Positions 46,723 through 57,942 of a stretch of DNA of 64,000 nt are shown here, in pieces; positions within the stretch are counted from its first letter, which is position 1; each line of letters begins with the position of its first letter. The stretch is from Chaetoderma sp. LZ-2023a. Its lineage: Eukaryota > Mollusca > Caudofoveata > Chaetodermatida > Chaetodermatidae. Position numbers and translations under genes: made by a program. Under the pieces are notes generated by a model. The model was given only the letters and a program-made list of their open reading frames with translations. It ran no database searches and had not been told where the DNA came from. The stretch spans positions 51,721,380-51,785,379 of the forward strand of contig CM067370.1 in the NCBI GenBank assembly GCA_034401795.1, in the 5' to 3' direction.

Positions 46723-47685
46723 TTAAAACATCAGACTTTGCCTTACTTTAACCTCCTTGGTTGTAGAAGTCCATGTAAACGACTTACATTTTGTCATCTT
46801 GTCCCAAAGATTTGTATTTCCACATATTCTTTCATCAACAAATTTCTGCATTGCAGATTTTCCTACGAGCTCACAGGACAGGATGCTTTCCTCAACAGCT
46901 TTAGGAACTGTCTCATTAGTGACAAGCTTAACCATTGCTGTATTGCCACTCTTGAATATTCCATAAGGTGCTAGGACATCAAATAACTTTTTAATAGCTT
47001 GTTCTTGCCTGAGTGTTGTTGACTTATTGAGTTCATGGTGATCCATTTTACTCTGTTTCTTTAAGTCAGCCATGGCTTGTGTTTCATTGGCAATTCGTAC
47101 TAATTCTGGTGCGCACATACAAAACTTCAGAAGAGTAGCAGGAGACTGAGTGATGCCACCAATAGCACCCTGACCTTTGAGATTTTTGTGTACATGTTCT
47201 TGAGCATGATCAATACCGATGCGGGTGAATGGTATCTGGTTGGAAGTGTTCACAGTGAATTCATGTGCCATAAAGTCCTGCCAGATTTCTGGATCAGTAG
47301 TTTGAAGCCGACACATTCGTGCAATATATTCTGGAATATTCTGTGCATAATCATGCCTCCCATAAGCAAAGAAATACACACATAGTTTTTCAAGTGATGA
47401 CAGGTGAAGGAACCAGTCACATAGCCGGGTAGTACGCTGGAATTGCAGTATGGTCAAGACCTGTTTCATGTACATTCGTGCCCATTTGAAAATGGGCTCT
47501 GTGTTGTGCTCAGCATTAAAGTCGGCAAGCTGTTTCTCTATATTAAGTGACTCAAGTGTGATTAATAACCCTTTATGTGACTCACGAATGCTCTGTTTCG
47601 ATGTGCATGCATCAGACAGTATTTTAATACTCTCTTCAAGAGCTACGCGGACAGCAGGCCTTTCAGCAAAAAAACTCTCCTATCC
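46723..47685 (-). pseudogene. Family copy (i), second open frame
   Basis: Reads FAERPAVRVALEESIKILSD, NAEHNTEPIFKWARMYMKQV, then FAYGRHDYAQNIPEYIARMC and IGIDHAQEHVHKNLKGQGAI, GGITQSPATLLKFCM, MDHHELNKSTTLRQEQAIKK, FVDERICGNTNLWDKM. The piece joins the previous frame at the A7 run (47668-47674) if one base is removed, so this particular break may be a sequence error. Confidence 0.72.
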
Positions 47686-47836
47686 AAAGATCGAACAATA
47701 CCAGCAGGGTGACTTCGTGAGCTTCCATAGCTCTGTTGTAATGATTCCCATTTATAATTTGATTAACAGTCACAGAACTGTACAAACCTGCTTCGACCCA
47801 AGTCTCATCAATCCCGCTTCCTTCTATGGCCTTTCC

Positions 47837-49018
47837 CTAACATCTGAGAGCACATAATGAAGTGTGGAATGCACCTGGACACACAACAAACTGATCCTTG
47901 AACCGTGAATCCAAATATTCCAACTTCAACACTCGTTTGTATAGATCCATGTCAAATGTGACAACAAGCTTCCGCCCATTACCAGACACCAGTCTGTTCA
48001 ATCTACAAAGTTGGTCTAAAGTGGTAACCAAGGTTGACCATTCGTGTGCTGGGGCATTTATGATAGGTAGAGTAAATGCCTTATCAACAATCAAAGAGGA
48101 ATGATTCGTGGATTCAGGTGTATTTGAAAGACTGTTGTATGCAGCCCACACTGGTATCATTTGCGTTGTTCTCTCGTCATCTACTACTTGTGGAGACATT
48201 TGTACAGATAGTTCACCTGAACTCAATAAACACTTGTGCTCCTCTCGCACTGCTGGCATATTTGATATGTCAGTTACTGAAAGCATACCTTGTACAGTAT
48301 CTGACAAAATATTGGTAACATCAAAAGCAGGAATCGTAACTTCATCAGAGGCAACTGTTTTAGGCTCTACATCAGACGAATTTAAATCAACTGTTTGAGA
48401 TCTGTTGAAATATCTTGCCATCATCAAACACATATCATGCTTTATCGCTCTATCAAAATGTTCATCGTAGGAACCCACTTTATACGATGCATAATGGGGA
48501 CTGAATTGAGGTTTGGGACTGCCTTCTAAGGCACATTTAAGAATCTTGATGCATGTGCTCGGATCACCTAAAAGGCCACCAGCAGAAACTTCATATAGAT
48601 CAAGTGGTTCTACCAATGTCTCTCCAGCACATATTGGCTGATATACACAAGCTGCCATTGCATGGAAACTTGACTGTTCATCAAAAGTAGCAACTTTCTT
48701 GTCAACATTATCAGCGGAAGCCCGAATAGCTCTGCCTTTCACAATACCAACTGGGACAAAAATACCATTTTTATTGATGTTTTCTTGCACAGCATTGGCT
48801 ATCTGACTACAAACCCTGGTCACCCAACTATATGATATTCCACAACATAAATGGCTGAGCAGATTTATAGCGGTCTGGCTGCGTAAATTGTGATATATCC
48901 ACAAAGATAATCCGACTGCATATGGACTTTCACATTGGCGACGAAAAGTAGACAATTCAGACTGGGATTTTGTTGTGTATGCTACTTGCTTTGAAGTTTT
49001 AAATTCCTGCAGCATCAT
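47837..49018 (-). pseudogene. Family copy (i), central open frame (393 codons)
   Basis: The longest intact piece. It starts after a frame change that separates it from the upstream KWILQGSKAATPE-like block. Contains YAVGLSLWIYHNLRSQTAIN, LLSHLCCGISYSWVTRV, the conserved RASADNVDKKVATFDEQSSF block, LVVTFDMDLYKRVLKLEYLD and CPGAFHTSLCALRC, then TAG; the same frame continues with GKAIEGSGIDETWVEAGLYS. The DNVD and GAFHT blocks are the ones I associate with multi-copy invertebrate proteins. Confidence 0.75.
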
Positions 49019-50429
49019 TTGAGAAATTGTGACACATGATTTTCTTAGAGACTGATCTCATGACTGACTCAGGAGTCGCAGCCTTAGAACCTTGCAAGAT
49101 CCATCTGTTTAACATTAATACCTCTACTGGCAATCCAGATTCGCCAACACCATCTAGAGAGCCTGTAAATACCCAAGGTTTCTCTTTTCTGGCTTTAGTT
49201 ATCTCTTTTCTGATGATTTTGGCACATTTAAATATTATATTAAGGTCGCCTTTTATGTCTTGTTCAGAAATAGCAATATCGACTGCTTCACTGCTTCACG
49301 TCCAGATTTTTTTGAATGGAAGACACTATGTTGGGATAGTTCAATGTCTGGTAAATTGTGTGTGATGTTTGTTATTAGTGTTCATCTGGATATTGCATGA
49401 CCAGTGACTCCGTGGTCACGCATCATATTATAATACAATTCTTCAGCCTGAACAGTCGTTATATAGTCTCCAGATTCTATTCTTTCATGCAACTCATCGT
49501 AAAATTCCATCTCTGCTGCTATAAAGAAAATCGTCTCCTCACTATTCTGATTAGTTGCAGTCCGTCTTTCAGGGCCTTGAACATAAATTCTCCAGTATGT
49601 GGTTTTGCAGGATTTGTGATAGACAATGTCCCTAGCCAGAAAGTCCCCTTCTGATATTATGTCGGCCAATTGTACTTTCCAGGATGCATTGTCACTTTTA
49701 TCTACTATCTCTTTGACAGATATCCTGCTATTCTCACTACGACTGGCATATAAAATTTCATTATCTTTTTCCGTATTTTGACCTTGACAGAAAAAGCACT
49801 TTTCACGATCAAAACGCTCTGTGGCAGATCTCAGTAGTACGCTACTAGATTCTACAGATAAAGTTGGGCGCCCTTCCCCTTACGTTTTTCAGGATCATTG
49901 AGATACTTAATCTCGTCTCTTTTAGCTTTGTTCTTGTCTGTGGTTTCACTATAACAGCTACGATGCCACTTAGCACCCTTTTGCAAAAGGTCCGATGCTG
50001 TTATACCTATTAATCTGTTCCCTACATTAATAAAATCATGACTGCCCCATTCAGATCTTTTATTGACATTCGCTACAAATGTATCATATGATTCTACATC
50101 TCGGGGGGTGGTCAATCTTTCTTTCTTATTATATTCTTGGCATTTAATACATAAACTGTAATCAGTTGGTTTATTTTTTGACGGCAATTCTAATTCACTC
50201 TCCATCGTTGACTACATGTGTTACCAAATGGCAAAGATATGCAGTTTGTCTGCTTGTTAGCAGACGACAGCGTTTTTTATAAATAGAATTTGAGGATAAG
50301 CGCAAGATCGTCTTTTCAATTTATTTTGATCCAGAGATTCCAAAATTATCCCGGGCCATGTATTATTATATAAATACGTTTTTAACCTTTTAAACAAGAA
50401 AGTTTGGAATATAACACTCATTTACGATT

Positions 50430-50590
50430 TAATAATTATTATGATCAATATTTTGAGGTTAATTTGACTAGGTTATGTTGCTGTCTATGGCAGCAACATG
50501 TTCCAGTTAAATTAATTATGAAATATTCAATAACATACCCTTTATAGTAGCCTTGAAATTAAGATTCTTGGTATTCAGGGTTCAAAGGGT
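50430..50590 (+). repeat. Fold-back family H1, core and right flank
   Basis: Core 50441-50533 (ATATTTTGAGGTTAATTTGA left, TTAATTATGAAATATTCAAT right). The inner GTTGCTGTCTATGGCAGCAAC is itself self-complementary. Then TTGAAATTAAGATTCTTGG. Confidence 0.7.
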
Positions 50591-50638
50591 TAAACATATT
50601 ACTATGATATTGCCTATCAACCATCATACATGATCTGA

Positions 50639-51208
50639 CATGCATTAAAACATATACCTAGACACTAAAATCAAGACACTAGGCGATTAATGAGTCAAAA
50701 TGTTGAAAAACTGTTTTTCAGATAGCGGCCATTTTGAAATCCAATATGGCCACCATAACGACAAATGAAAATTTGGTATGAAATGATTTTAGATTCCCAG
50801 AAGATTGAAGAATATTCCCTGAAAGTTGCATGCATTAAAACATATACCTAGACACTAAAATCAAGACACCAGGCGATTAATGAGTCAAAATGTTGAAAAA
50901 CTGTTTTTCAGATAGCGGTCATTTTGAAATCCAATATAGCTACCATAACGACAAATGAAAATTTGGTATCAAGTGATTTTGGATTCCCAGATGATTGAAG
51001 AATATTCCCTGAAAGTTACATGTATTAAAACATATACCTAAACACTAAAATCAAGACACTAGGCGATCAATGAGTCAAAATGTTGAAAACTGTTTTTCAG
51101 ATAGCGACCATTTTGAAATCCAATATGGCCACCATAACGACAAATGAAAATTTGGTATCAAGTGATTTTGGATTCCCAGATGATTGAAGAATATTCCCTG
51201 AAAATTAC
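50639..51208. repeat. Tandem triplication, 190-bp unit
   Basis: Copies start at 50639, 50829 and 51019 with CATGCATTAAAACATATACC (CATGTATT in the third). Each contains AATGAGTCAAAATGTTGAAA, a CATTTTGAAATCCAATATGG block and TGAAGAATATTCCCTGAAA. Divergence is only a few per cent. An inverted relative lies at 43985-44400. Confidence 0.93.
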
Positions 51209-51334
51209 AGCTACTATACCCGAAAATGCATATAAGTCTCAATTTTCCTACTCAAGGCGACAGACTATAATGCATCTCTGAGCCATTTCGAAACCGGTAA
51301 ACGGTAACAAAATTCTTAGACTATTAATGAATCC

Positions 51335-51665
51335 AATTTGTCAGTAAGAGATATGGCGTCATAAATGAATTACATCACATGCGTATTGACGTCACAATCA
51401 GTTACATTGTGACTGACATATCTAAGTCCGTCATGAACTCTTAATAGTCCGTTAAACATTATGTTGGATAATTTGAAGCCGATTTGACTGGGCTGTTGCT
51501 GTCATAGGTAGCAAAGTTATCCAGTCAAGTCGGTTTCAAAGCAGTCAATCAATTTACCTACCGTACCGTACAGGTATAGCTTTCTGGAAATTAAGAATCA
51601 AATTTAGGAACGTCCCTGTTTGATAGATCCCAACACAGGCAGAGATGGGTGTAGCTTAGCTTAGA
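51335..51665 (+). repeat. Fold-back family H1 copy
   Basis: TATTGACGTCACAATCAGTT (51385-51404), TAAGTCCGTCATGAACTC, TTAATAGTCCGTTAAAC, core 51461-51552 with GATTTGACTGGGCTGTTGCT, then CAGGTATAGCTTTCTGGAAA and GATAGATCCCAACACAGGCA. Confidence 0.72.
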
Positions 51666-51699
51666 CTGAATTAATCTATTGTAACGAATACTGGGCAGA

Positions 51700-51790
51700 T
51701 CATGTTAGGCAGATTTGACCGGAAGTGGCATAGGGCAGCAATATCTTCCCGTCAAATTAGTCTCAAAATATAAAATAATTTACAGAACAA
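51700..51790 (+). repeat. Fold-back family H1, core fragment
   Basis: Left arm degraded (GGCAGATTTGACCGGAAG); right arm CCGTCAAATTAGTCTCAAAA followed by ATAATTTACAG. Confidence 0.55.
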
Positions 51791-51914
51791 TTGTGCTGAG
51801 CCCCTTATGCTGAAATGGTGTTGTTGATATGCCAAACTTGATTGCTATGCGTTAGATTTCTCACTAGTAAATTATACTTAAATGCGTACCCACCTGCGCG
51901 CGCACGGGTACGCA

Positions 51915-52225
51915 GGGGTGAGTAAGTCACTTGCAGGCTGACGTCATAATCAAAAATGATATTTAAAAAATTCAAAAAATATGACGTACATAGCTCCGTC
52001 ATGAACATTTGAAGTCCCCTGCCACATGTACGAGTGATGTGTAGGCCGTGTTCTCATTGGAGAGTTAATCGGGAATAACGCCATACCTCAGTATTGAGTT
52101 ACGTCGGTTAAAAATCTCCAGTGAGAACACGGACTTAGCTAGGTGTCATAGGCAACAACATCATCCCGGTCAAATTAGTTTCAAAATATTCAACAATTTA
52201 CCAGTATAATTACCTTGAAGAGAGA
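51915..52225 (+). repeat. Fold-back family H1 copy, left arm replaced by a MITE insertion
   Basis: CTGACGTCATAATC (51938-51951), TAGCTCCGTCATGAACAT, then the 91-bp element at 52045-52135, then only the right arm GTCAAATTAGTTTCAAAATA and TTCAACAATTTACC. Confidence 0.65.
52045..52135. mobile_element. Short MITE with terminal inverted repeats
   Basis: CCGTGTTCTCATTGGAGA at the left and the reverse complement of TCTCCAGTGAGAACACGG at the right match at 17 of 18 positions. TAG flanks both sides (52042-52044 and 52136-52138). No coding content. Confidence 0.65.
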
Positions 52226-52239
52226 ATGCGTTTGCGATT

Positions 52240-52275
52240 AAATTGTCTGTCTGTCTGTCTGTCTGTCTGTATGTC
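52240..52275. repeat. (GTCT)n microsatellite
   Basis: About eight GTCT units. Confidence 0.9.
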
Positions 52276-52512
52276 TGTGTGCGTGGGTATGTGTGCGAAA
52301 TTGCGCAAATGTATGCGTTTGTTCGTCTCTATGTGAGTGTTGTGACAAATGTATTTGTTTAACTAGGATTGTAGGTGAAAAGCAAATAAATTATAATAAT
52401 GTATTTGTACAAACATGTAGTGTATATTATTTTATAGTATTGTACATAGTGTATATATGTTTGAGGGCCTCGTTAACATCAGGCAACTGATGATTTACCT
52501 TCGTGAAATAAA

Positions 52513-52531
52513 GATTATTATTATTATTATA

Positions 52532-52588
<57 letters not shown>

Positions 52589-52590
52589 GG
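52513..52590. repeat. (TTA)n microsatellite
   Basis: About 25 TTA units with one interruption. Confidence 0.95.
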
Positions 52591-53449
52591 TCAATGTACG
52601 CTCAGGTTCACATTTAAGCCTTCCCAGTAGGATATTGCATGACAGGTGTGTCACTTAATCAGAGCGAGTCAACGGATATTTTGTTTACACATAACATAGC
52701 CGATTTAACCACGAACTCTAGTATTAATTCCAAAGCAAACATAAAGACACGGGGGTTGTTTTGGCGCTAATTAATTGGCCTGTAAGTTATTGCTGACCTA
52801 GTCAGGAACAAATTCCTGGAAATGCTGATAAAAATATTCAAACAAATATTTCTCTCATCTTATTGATGGTAAGTTATCTGTGCAATGAAATCGTAAATGA
52901 TCAATTTTGGTATATATCCTAACGTATACTAGTATGCGTGTATATGTACCGAGATGATGCAGCTTACTGGCGGCTGATGGTGGACCGATACCGTACCAAT
53001 ACGGTATCGGGCCGTTATCGGCCCAGTGACCTGCGTTATCAGGGTAGGTAGGCGTACCTGTGAATTACTGAGCAGTTTAGTGCTTACCATCCACATTACT
53101 GATGCTAGCCTAATAATTATGTGCGCTGTCTGTTAATCATGAACCGATAAAACAACACATCACATTTATTTTGATAGGAATCTGCTAACACTAAATCCAC
53201 AGAAAATCAGTTTTCAAGGGTGTCTAATATCTGCAGCATTTTGCATTCATCACATTATTGTTTTACTCCCAGAGTCCTAAACAATACATCCACTCTCTGA
53301 CACATATCACCACGCCGACATGCGCTAACCTAGCTTAATCACTGGATCACGACCTGTCGGTGCCTCGAAGACGAGATAGAACTGTTCAACTATTTACTGA
53401 TTTATATATAAAATTAGTACGATAGCCTTTGATCTGTAAAATCATTGAG
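52591..53449. other. No gene recognised
   Basis: AT-rich with the paired hairpins at 52985-53024. Confidence 0.45.
52985..53024. other. Two adjacent perfect hairpins
   Basis: CCGATACCGTA-CCAA-TACGGTATCGG (11-bp stem, 52985-53010), overlapped by GGGCCG-TTAT-CGGCCC (53009-53024). Confidence 0.85.
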
Positions 53450-53885
53450 AACCTGTGGCGTTAATGGACCTTTCCCGTTTTAGCTACGCCCCGCCCATCT
53501 CTAGCTAAGCTCCACCCACACCTCGCTCGTGTTGGGATCGATCGATCTCTGAACTCCTGACTCAATTTCCAGAAAACTATACATGTAAGCTAGCTGTTGA
53601 ATATTTTGAAACTAGCACCGCCTTCATGAATCCATTTCAGTCAATCATATGACTTTATAATCAATTATGTGACGTGTAGGATGACGTCATAATCGTTACG
53701 TCATGAATGATTAGATTTAGTCCGCTTAATAGTCCGACACGTTGCACGAATTTAATGTCTTTACTATTTAATAAACGTTATATTTTGAAACTAATTTCAC
53801 TGGGTGATGTTGCTGCCTATGGCACATAGTTGATTATAACGTCATATGATTGACTAAGGAAATGGATTCATGAATTGATGAAGAA
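53450..53885. repeat. Fold-back family H1, two joined partial copies
   Basis: A reversed right flank (GCCCCGCCCATCTCTAGCTA, GATCGATCGATC, CAATTTCCAG) leads into one left arm at 53594 (CTGTTGAATATTTTGAAACT). Then comes a plus-oriented left flank (ATGACGTCATAATCGTTACG at 53681, TTTAGTCCGCTTAATAGTCC) and a second core near 53776-53830. The junction ATGAATCCATTTCAGTCAAT recurs inverted at about 53853-53872. Confidence 0.68.
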
Positions 53886-53949
53886 GTCGTCTGTCTACAC
53901 TGCAAGCGGCCTTGTCTTAAGCAACTGTCAGCAACACGTGTATTAAAGT

Positions 53950-54365
53950 GAACGCCCAGAGAGGGATCCATTTCTATGTATGCCCCGCCCATTTTTAGCT
54001 AATCTCCTCCCACTTTGTACATGTCTTTACTGTTGTAATCGATATGTAACTTTGAAAATCTGAATTCCCATTATCTAAATTTCAAGGTACCTATTCAGGG
54101 AATCTGTTGAATATTTTGGAACTAGCAAAGTTTTACCAAGGGGCTGTTGCTGCCTTTCAGCAACAAGTCCCAGTCAAACTACCTTCAAAATATTCAGCAG
54201 AATATTTAGTAAACAGTAAATCCATCAAAAACACTTTCGTGGTGTACTTTCCGACTTTCGTGACGGGGCTAAGTCATTTTGATTGTGACGTCAGCTAACA
54301 CTTGGCGTATTTTGATTATGGCGTCAGATAACTGAGTGACAGATCGGATCACTTCATTGGTAAGC
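53950..54365 (-). repeat. Fold-back family H1, near-complete reversed copy
   Basis: GGATCCATTTCTATGTATGC, CCCGCCCATTTTTAGCTAAT, core 54104-54200 (CTGTTGAATATTTTGGAACT and CTTCAAAATATTCAGCAG with GTTGCTGCC...CAGCAAC), then GTGACGTCAGC (54285-54295), ATTATGGCGTCAGATAACTG and GACAGATCGGATC. Confidence 0.75.
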
Positions 54366-55929
54366 ATTATGAACTGAACAGTTACATACAGGCTTCAGTG
54401 GTCAATGCTGCTGTTATGATAGCAATGCAAATTATTGACAAAACTGGGGAAATAGAGAGAACATCGTTCTTCGTTAATTGCAAATTGCTATTTGTAATTA
54501 ATATAATATTAAAGAATGGCATCGTGACCATTTTCAATGGTTTCTATTATTGTCAATAGTAATCGAATTCAGAACGCCTGGCGAGCGTGCATGAGGGCAA
54601 GAGAAGCTGCGTGTTCACGTGCCTTCAACTGCAAACTCGTGCGAGTCGTCCCCTCGAGGTCATCGTCAATGCTCCCCGCGACCATTGCGTACGCGGTCAA
54701 AGGAAGTACTGCAGGGGGAATGTAAGATATGTGTGGTCCGCCATTATGAGGTGCGCCTACAGCGGCAGAGGGAAGCGTGCGCAATAAAGCTGAATACAGC
54801 CCGCTCGGCATCTGTGAAAAAAGAAAGCAACGAAGCTAATCATGCACGTCTTGATTCATTTTCCTCTTATAAAACCGAGATGTGGCAAAGAAGTGATGTG
54901 GAGTGGTAAGATGGGAGTTCACACCAGCGGCATATATCTACCTGAGTGGGATAATACGATATTTACCCGAGCCTCTCTCACTAATTAAACATATTTTAGA
55001 TATGACGTCATTCTTTCTTTGATATCTGTATATGTGTTTCGCACTGAAGTGCCATACAAGCATCGATATTAGATTTAATGCTTGAAATTTCAGTGTCTCG
55101 CTTTCAGGACACATATAGAGGAAGGTTGCTGAATATATTAAAAACAATTTGACTAAAACGACAAGCAGAAAGAATATATAGTAGAATATCCTTTACATCA
55201 TAACGAATTTGTCATTCCGAGTCTGTATAGGCTATAGGTGTGCGCTATATTCATTCCAATGCACCAGTAGCTGCCTATAGTAGACTAAAGATGATGCGTA
55301 TTAGCCCCATCATAACAATGGTAAAAACCCTGCATGACCAACAATGACGGCGGAAATCAAGTACGCATGCGCAGGATTTCTCGCCTAAATTGGTCAGAAA
55401 TTTACTACATAACAAAGATGAGATGTTCATAGAATCCTTATTTCTCTAGTCTATTTATATGTTGTTTGTAAAGTAACACACATGCTCAGAAAGCCAATTT
55501 TATTAACAATCTATTGATGTACCTTATAATAATCTACATAAGTTAGAAGTTACTTCCTTTTTATATTATATGTGCAAGGTATGGCCCCCCCCCCCCCTAG
55601 GAATGCATGGGAAATCCACAAATATGCTACGAAAATGAGAGCATCTGTGGACTTTGAACATATATTTATAACCTTTAACAATAACTCTAAATATAATAAC
55701 ACTATGGGTCAGAAAGTATGGAGATCCTGGATTACCAATCTGTAAAGATTATATTTTTGTGATAACGCCTTGTTACTTCCCTTTGCATTTGAATGTTGGA
55801 AATCATATTCAAACAAGAGCTCCGTAAACGGCGCATATACCCCGCCATGATGACAAAACAATGAATGAGAGCTATCAGAAAATATTTATTTCTTCCTCAG
55901 ACCCATCAGACCAGTCATCCATGAAGTGT
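54366..55929. other. No gene recognised
   Basis: Overlapping short frames at 54530-54910 have higher GC but no recognisable domain. A degraded H1 arm (GTTGCTGAATATATTAAAAA) is near 55126. A run of C lies at 55588. Confidence 0.4.
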
Positions 55930-56960
55930 CAAAGCGATCCGTTAAATGATCAAGGAGGTGTCGTCCGGAAACCAATTTTCAAGATGGCTGCCGCTGATTG
56001 GCGGCCATATTGGATTTAGGATTATTTTAAATTTCAATAAGTTTCTTCATCAGATATATTCCAACGACCATAGGAAGTGATCCGATAAATGGTAATGGAG
56101 ATATCATCCAGAAACCAACTTTCAAGATGGCAACCCGTGGCTGGCGGCCATCTTGGCGTTCAGATCATTGTCAATTTCGATAGGGTTTTTTTCTCCAGAC
56201 ATAGTCCAACCACCCTATGAAGTTTCAAAGCGATCTGATAAACGGGAACAGTTATCATCGGAAACCCATTTTCAAGATGGTGGTTGGTGGCCATCTTGAA
56301 TTTCAGATCATTGTCAATTTCGATAGGTTTCTTCTCCATACCTAGTCCAACTACCCTATGAAGTTGCAAAGCGATCCGAAAAACGGTAACGAGTTATCAT
56401 CTGGAAACAAATTTTCAAGATGGCCCCCGGTGGCTGGCGGCCATCTTGGATTTCAGATGATTGTCGATTTCGAGAGGTTTCTTCCCCAGACCTAGTCCAA
56501 CCACTCCATGAAGTTTCAAAGCGATCCAATAAACGGTAACAGAGTTATCATCCGGAAACCAATTTTCAAGATGGCCGCTGGTGGCCGGCGGCCATCTTGG
56601 ATTTCGGATCATTGTCGATTTCGATAGGTTTCTTCCTCAGACATAGTCCATCCACTTCAAAGCAATCCGATAAATGGTAACGGAGTTATCATTCGGAAAC
56701 CAATTTTCAAGATGGTAGTTGGTGGCCATCTTGGATTTCGGATCATCGTCGATTTCGATAGGTTTCTTCCCAAGACCTAGTCCAACCCCCACCCCGCACC
56801 CCCCCCCCCCACCCACCCCCTCCCCCCACCCCCCACCCACCCTCACACCCCCACCCCCCACCCACCCTCACCTCCCCACCCCCCCCCCCCACCCCACACC
56901 TATGAAGTTTCAATGCGATCCGACAAACGGCAATGGAGTTATCATCCGGAAACAACTCTG
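55930..56960. repeat. Minisatellite, about 149-bp unit, six copies plus a partial copy
   Basis: Units start near 55930, 56077, 56226, 56363, 56512, 56655 and 56908 with CAAAGCGATCCGATAAACGG-like sequence. Each contains CGGAAACCAATTTTCAAGAT, a GGCGGCCATCTTGGATTTC block, TTTCGATAGGTTTCTTC and CTAGTCCAACCACCCTATGA. AAGATGGCC and GGCCATCTT face each other in every full unit. The minus strand can be read through as repeated peptide (HLENWFPDDNSVTVYRIALK) over single units, but this is probably incidental. Confidence 0.9.
56785..56905. repeat. C-rich low-complexity tract (CCCCACC)n
   Basis: Nearly pure C and A; interrupts the sixth unit of the 149-bp array. Confidence 0.92.
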
Positions 56961-56969
56961 CCACCCGCA

Positions 56970-57530
<561 letters not shown>

Positions 57531-57942
57531 ATTATTGCTACTGTTCCTACAGTCCCCCATTGCTCCTATGCTTACGACTATTGTTGCCCCTACATGTACT
57601 GCTGTTGCTGATATAGCCCCTACTGGTACCACTACTGCCATCCACTCACCCCAAACTACAGCAATACCTGTTGCCGTTCATGCCGCAGGTAGATTATATA
57701 TCGGAAACAACCTCACCACTGGCCATTTTGAGCTTAATATCGCATTTGTAAGTGTATGTAGGCTGAAGAATAAACTTAATTATTAATTTATTAGCGAACA
57801 CAATATTGTTGATACAGCTGAAACAAAACACAATGAATTTGATAATTTCGACAATCTCCCACCAGGATATAAAATTATACTTAAAACAAGAACGTCGGCT
57901 AAACGTAAATCAGGCGGCATTGCGGCACTCTTTCAAACCAAG

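Larger units (their letters stand above)
45190..50210 (-). pseudogene. Uncharacterised multi-domain PIN/CXC repetitive protein, best copy (i), disrupted
   Basis: One intronless minus-strand reading path of about 5 kb. The order is: N-terminal Cys/His segment (CIKCQEY...KWHRSCYSETT, 50205-49852); second one (CFFCQGQ...YHKSCKTTYW); a middle region with KARKEKPWVFTGSLDG, IRASADNVDKKVATFDEQSS, SRFKDQFVVCPGAFHTSLCA, IEGSGIDETWVEAGLYSSVT, IGIDHAQEHVHKNLKGQGAI and MDHHELNKSTTLRQEQ; then SRLLVVARPSREIDMEEVIG, VRVIFDNY, STQEEADTLMILHAVE with YSQDADVLILAL, FCKWHALTGCDTTGYIRGKS; and a CXC-like tail. The acidic EEAD/DADV/TGCD series resembles PIN/FEN-type nucleases. Breaks include frame changes near 49860, 49300, 49015, 46720 and 45890, in-frame stops at 47837 and 46271, and a +1 at the A7 run 47668-47674. 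No described function is known to me. Confidence 0.78.

Noticed and set aside
50660..51240. Coding repeat protein in the 190-bp units
   Set aside because: The unit length is not a multiple of three and no frame is open through the array.
52985..53024. Rho-independent terminator
   Set aside because: The hairpins lack a T run and the DNA is eukaryotic.
54530..54910. Cluster of overlapping short frames with higher GC
   Set aside because: No frame stands out and no domain is recognised; could be an old exon but not supportable.
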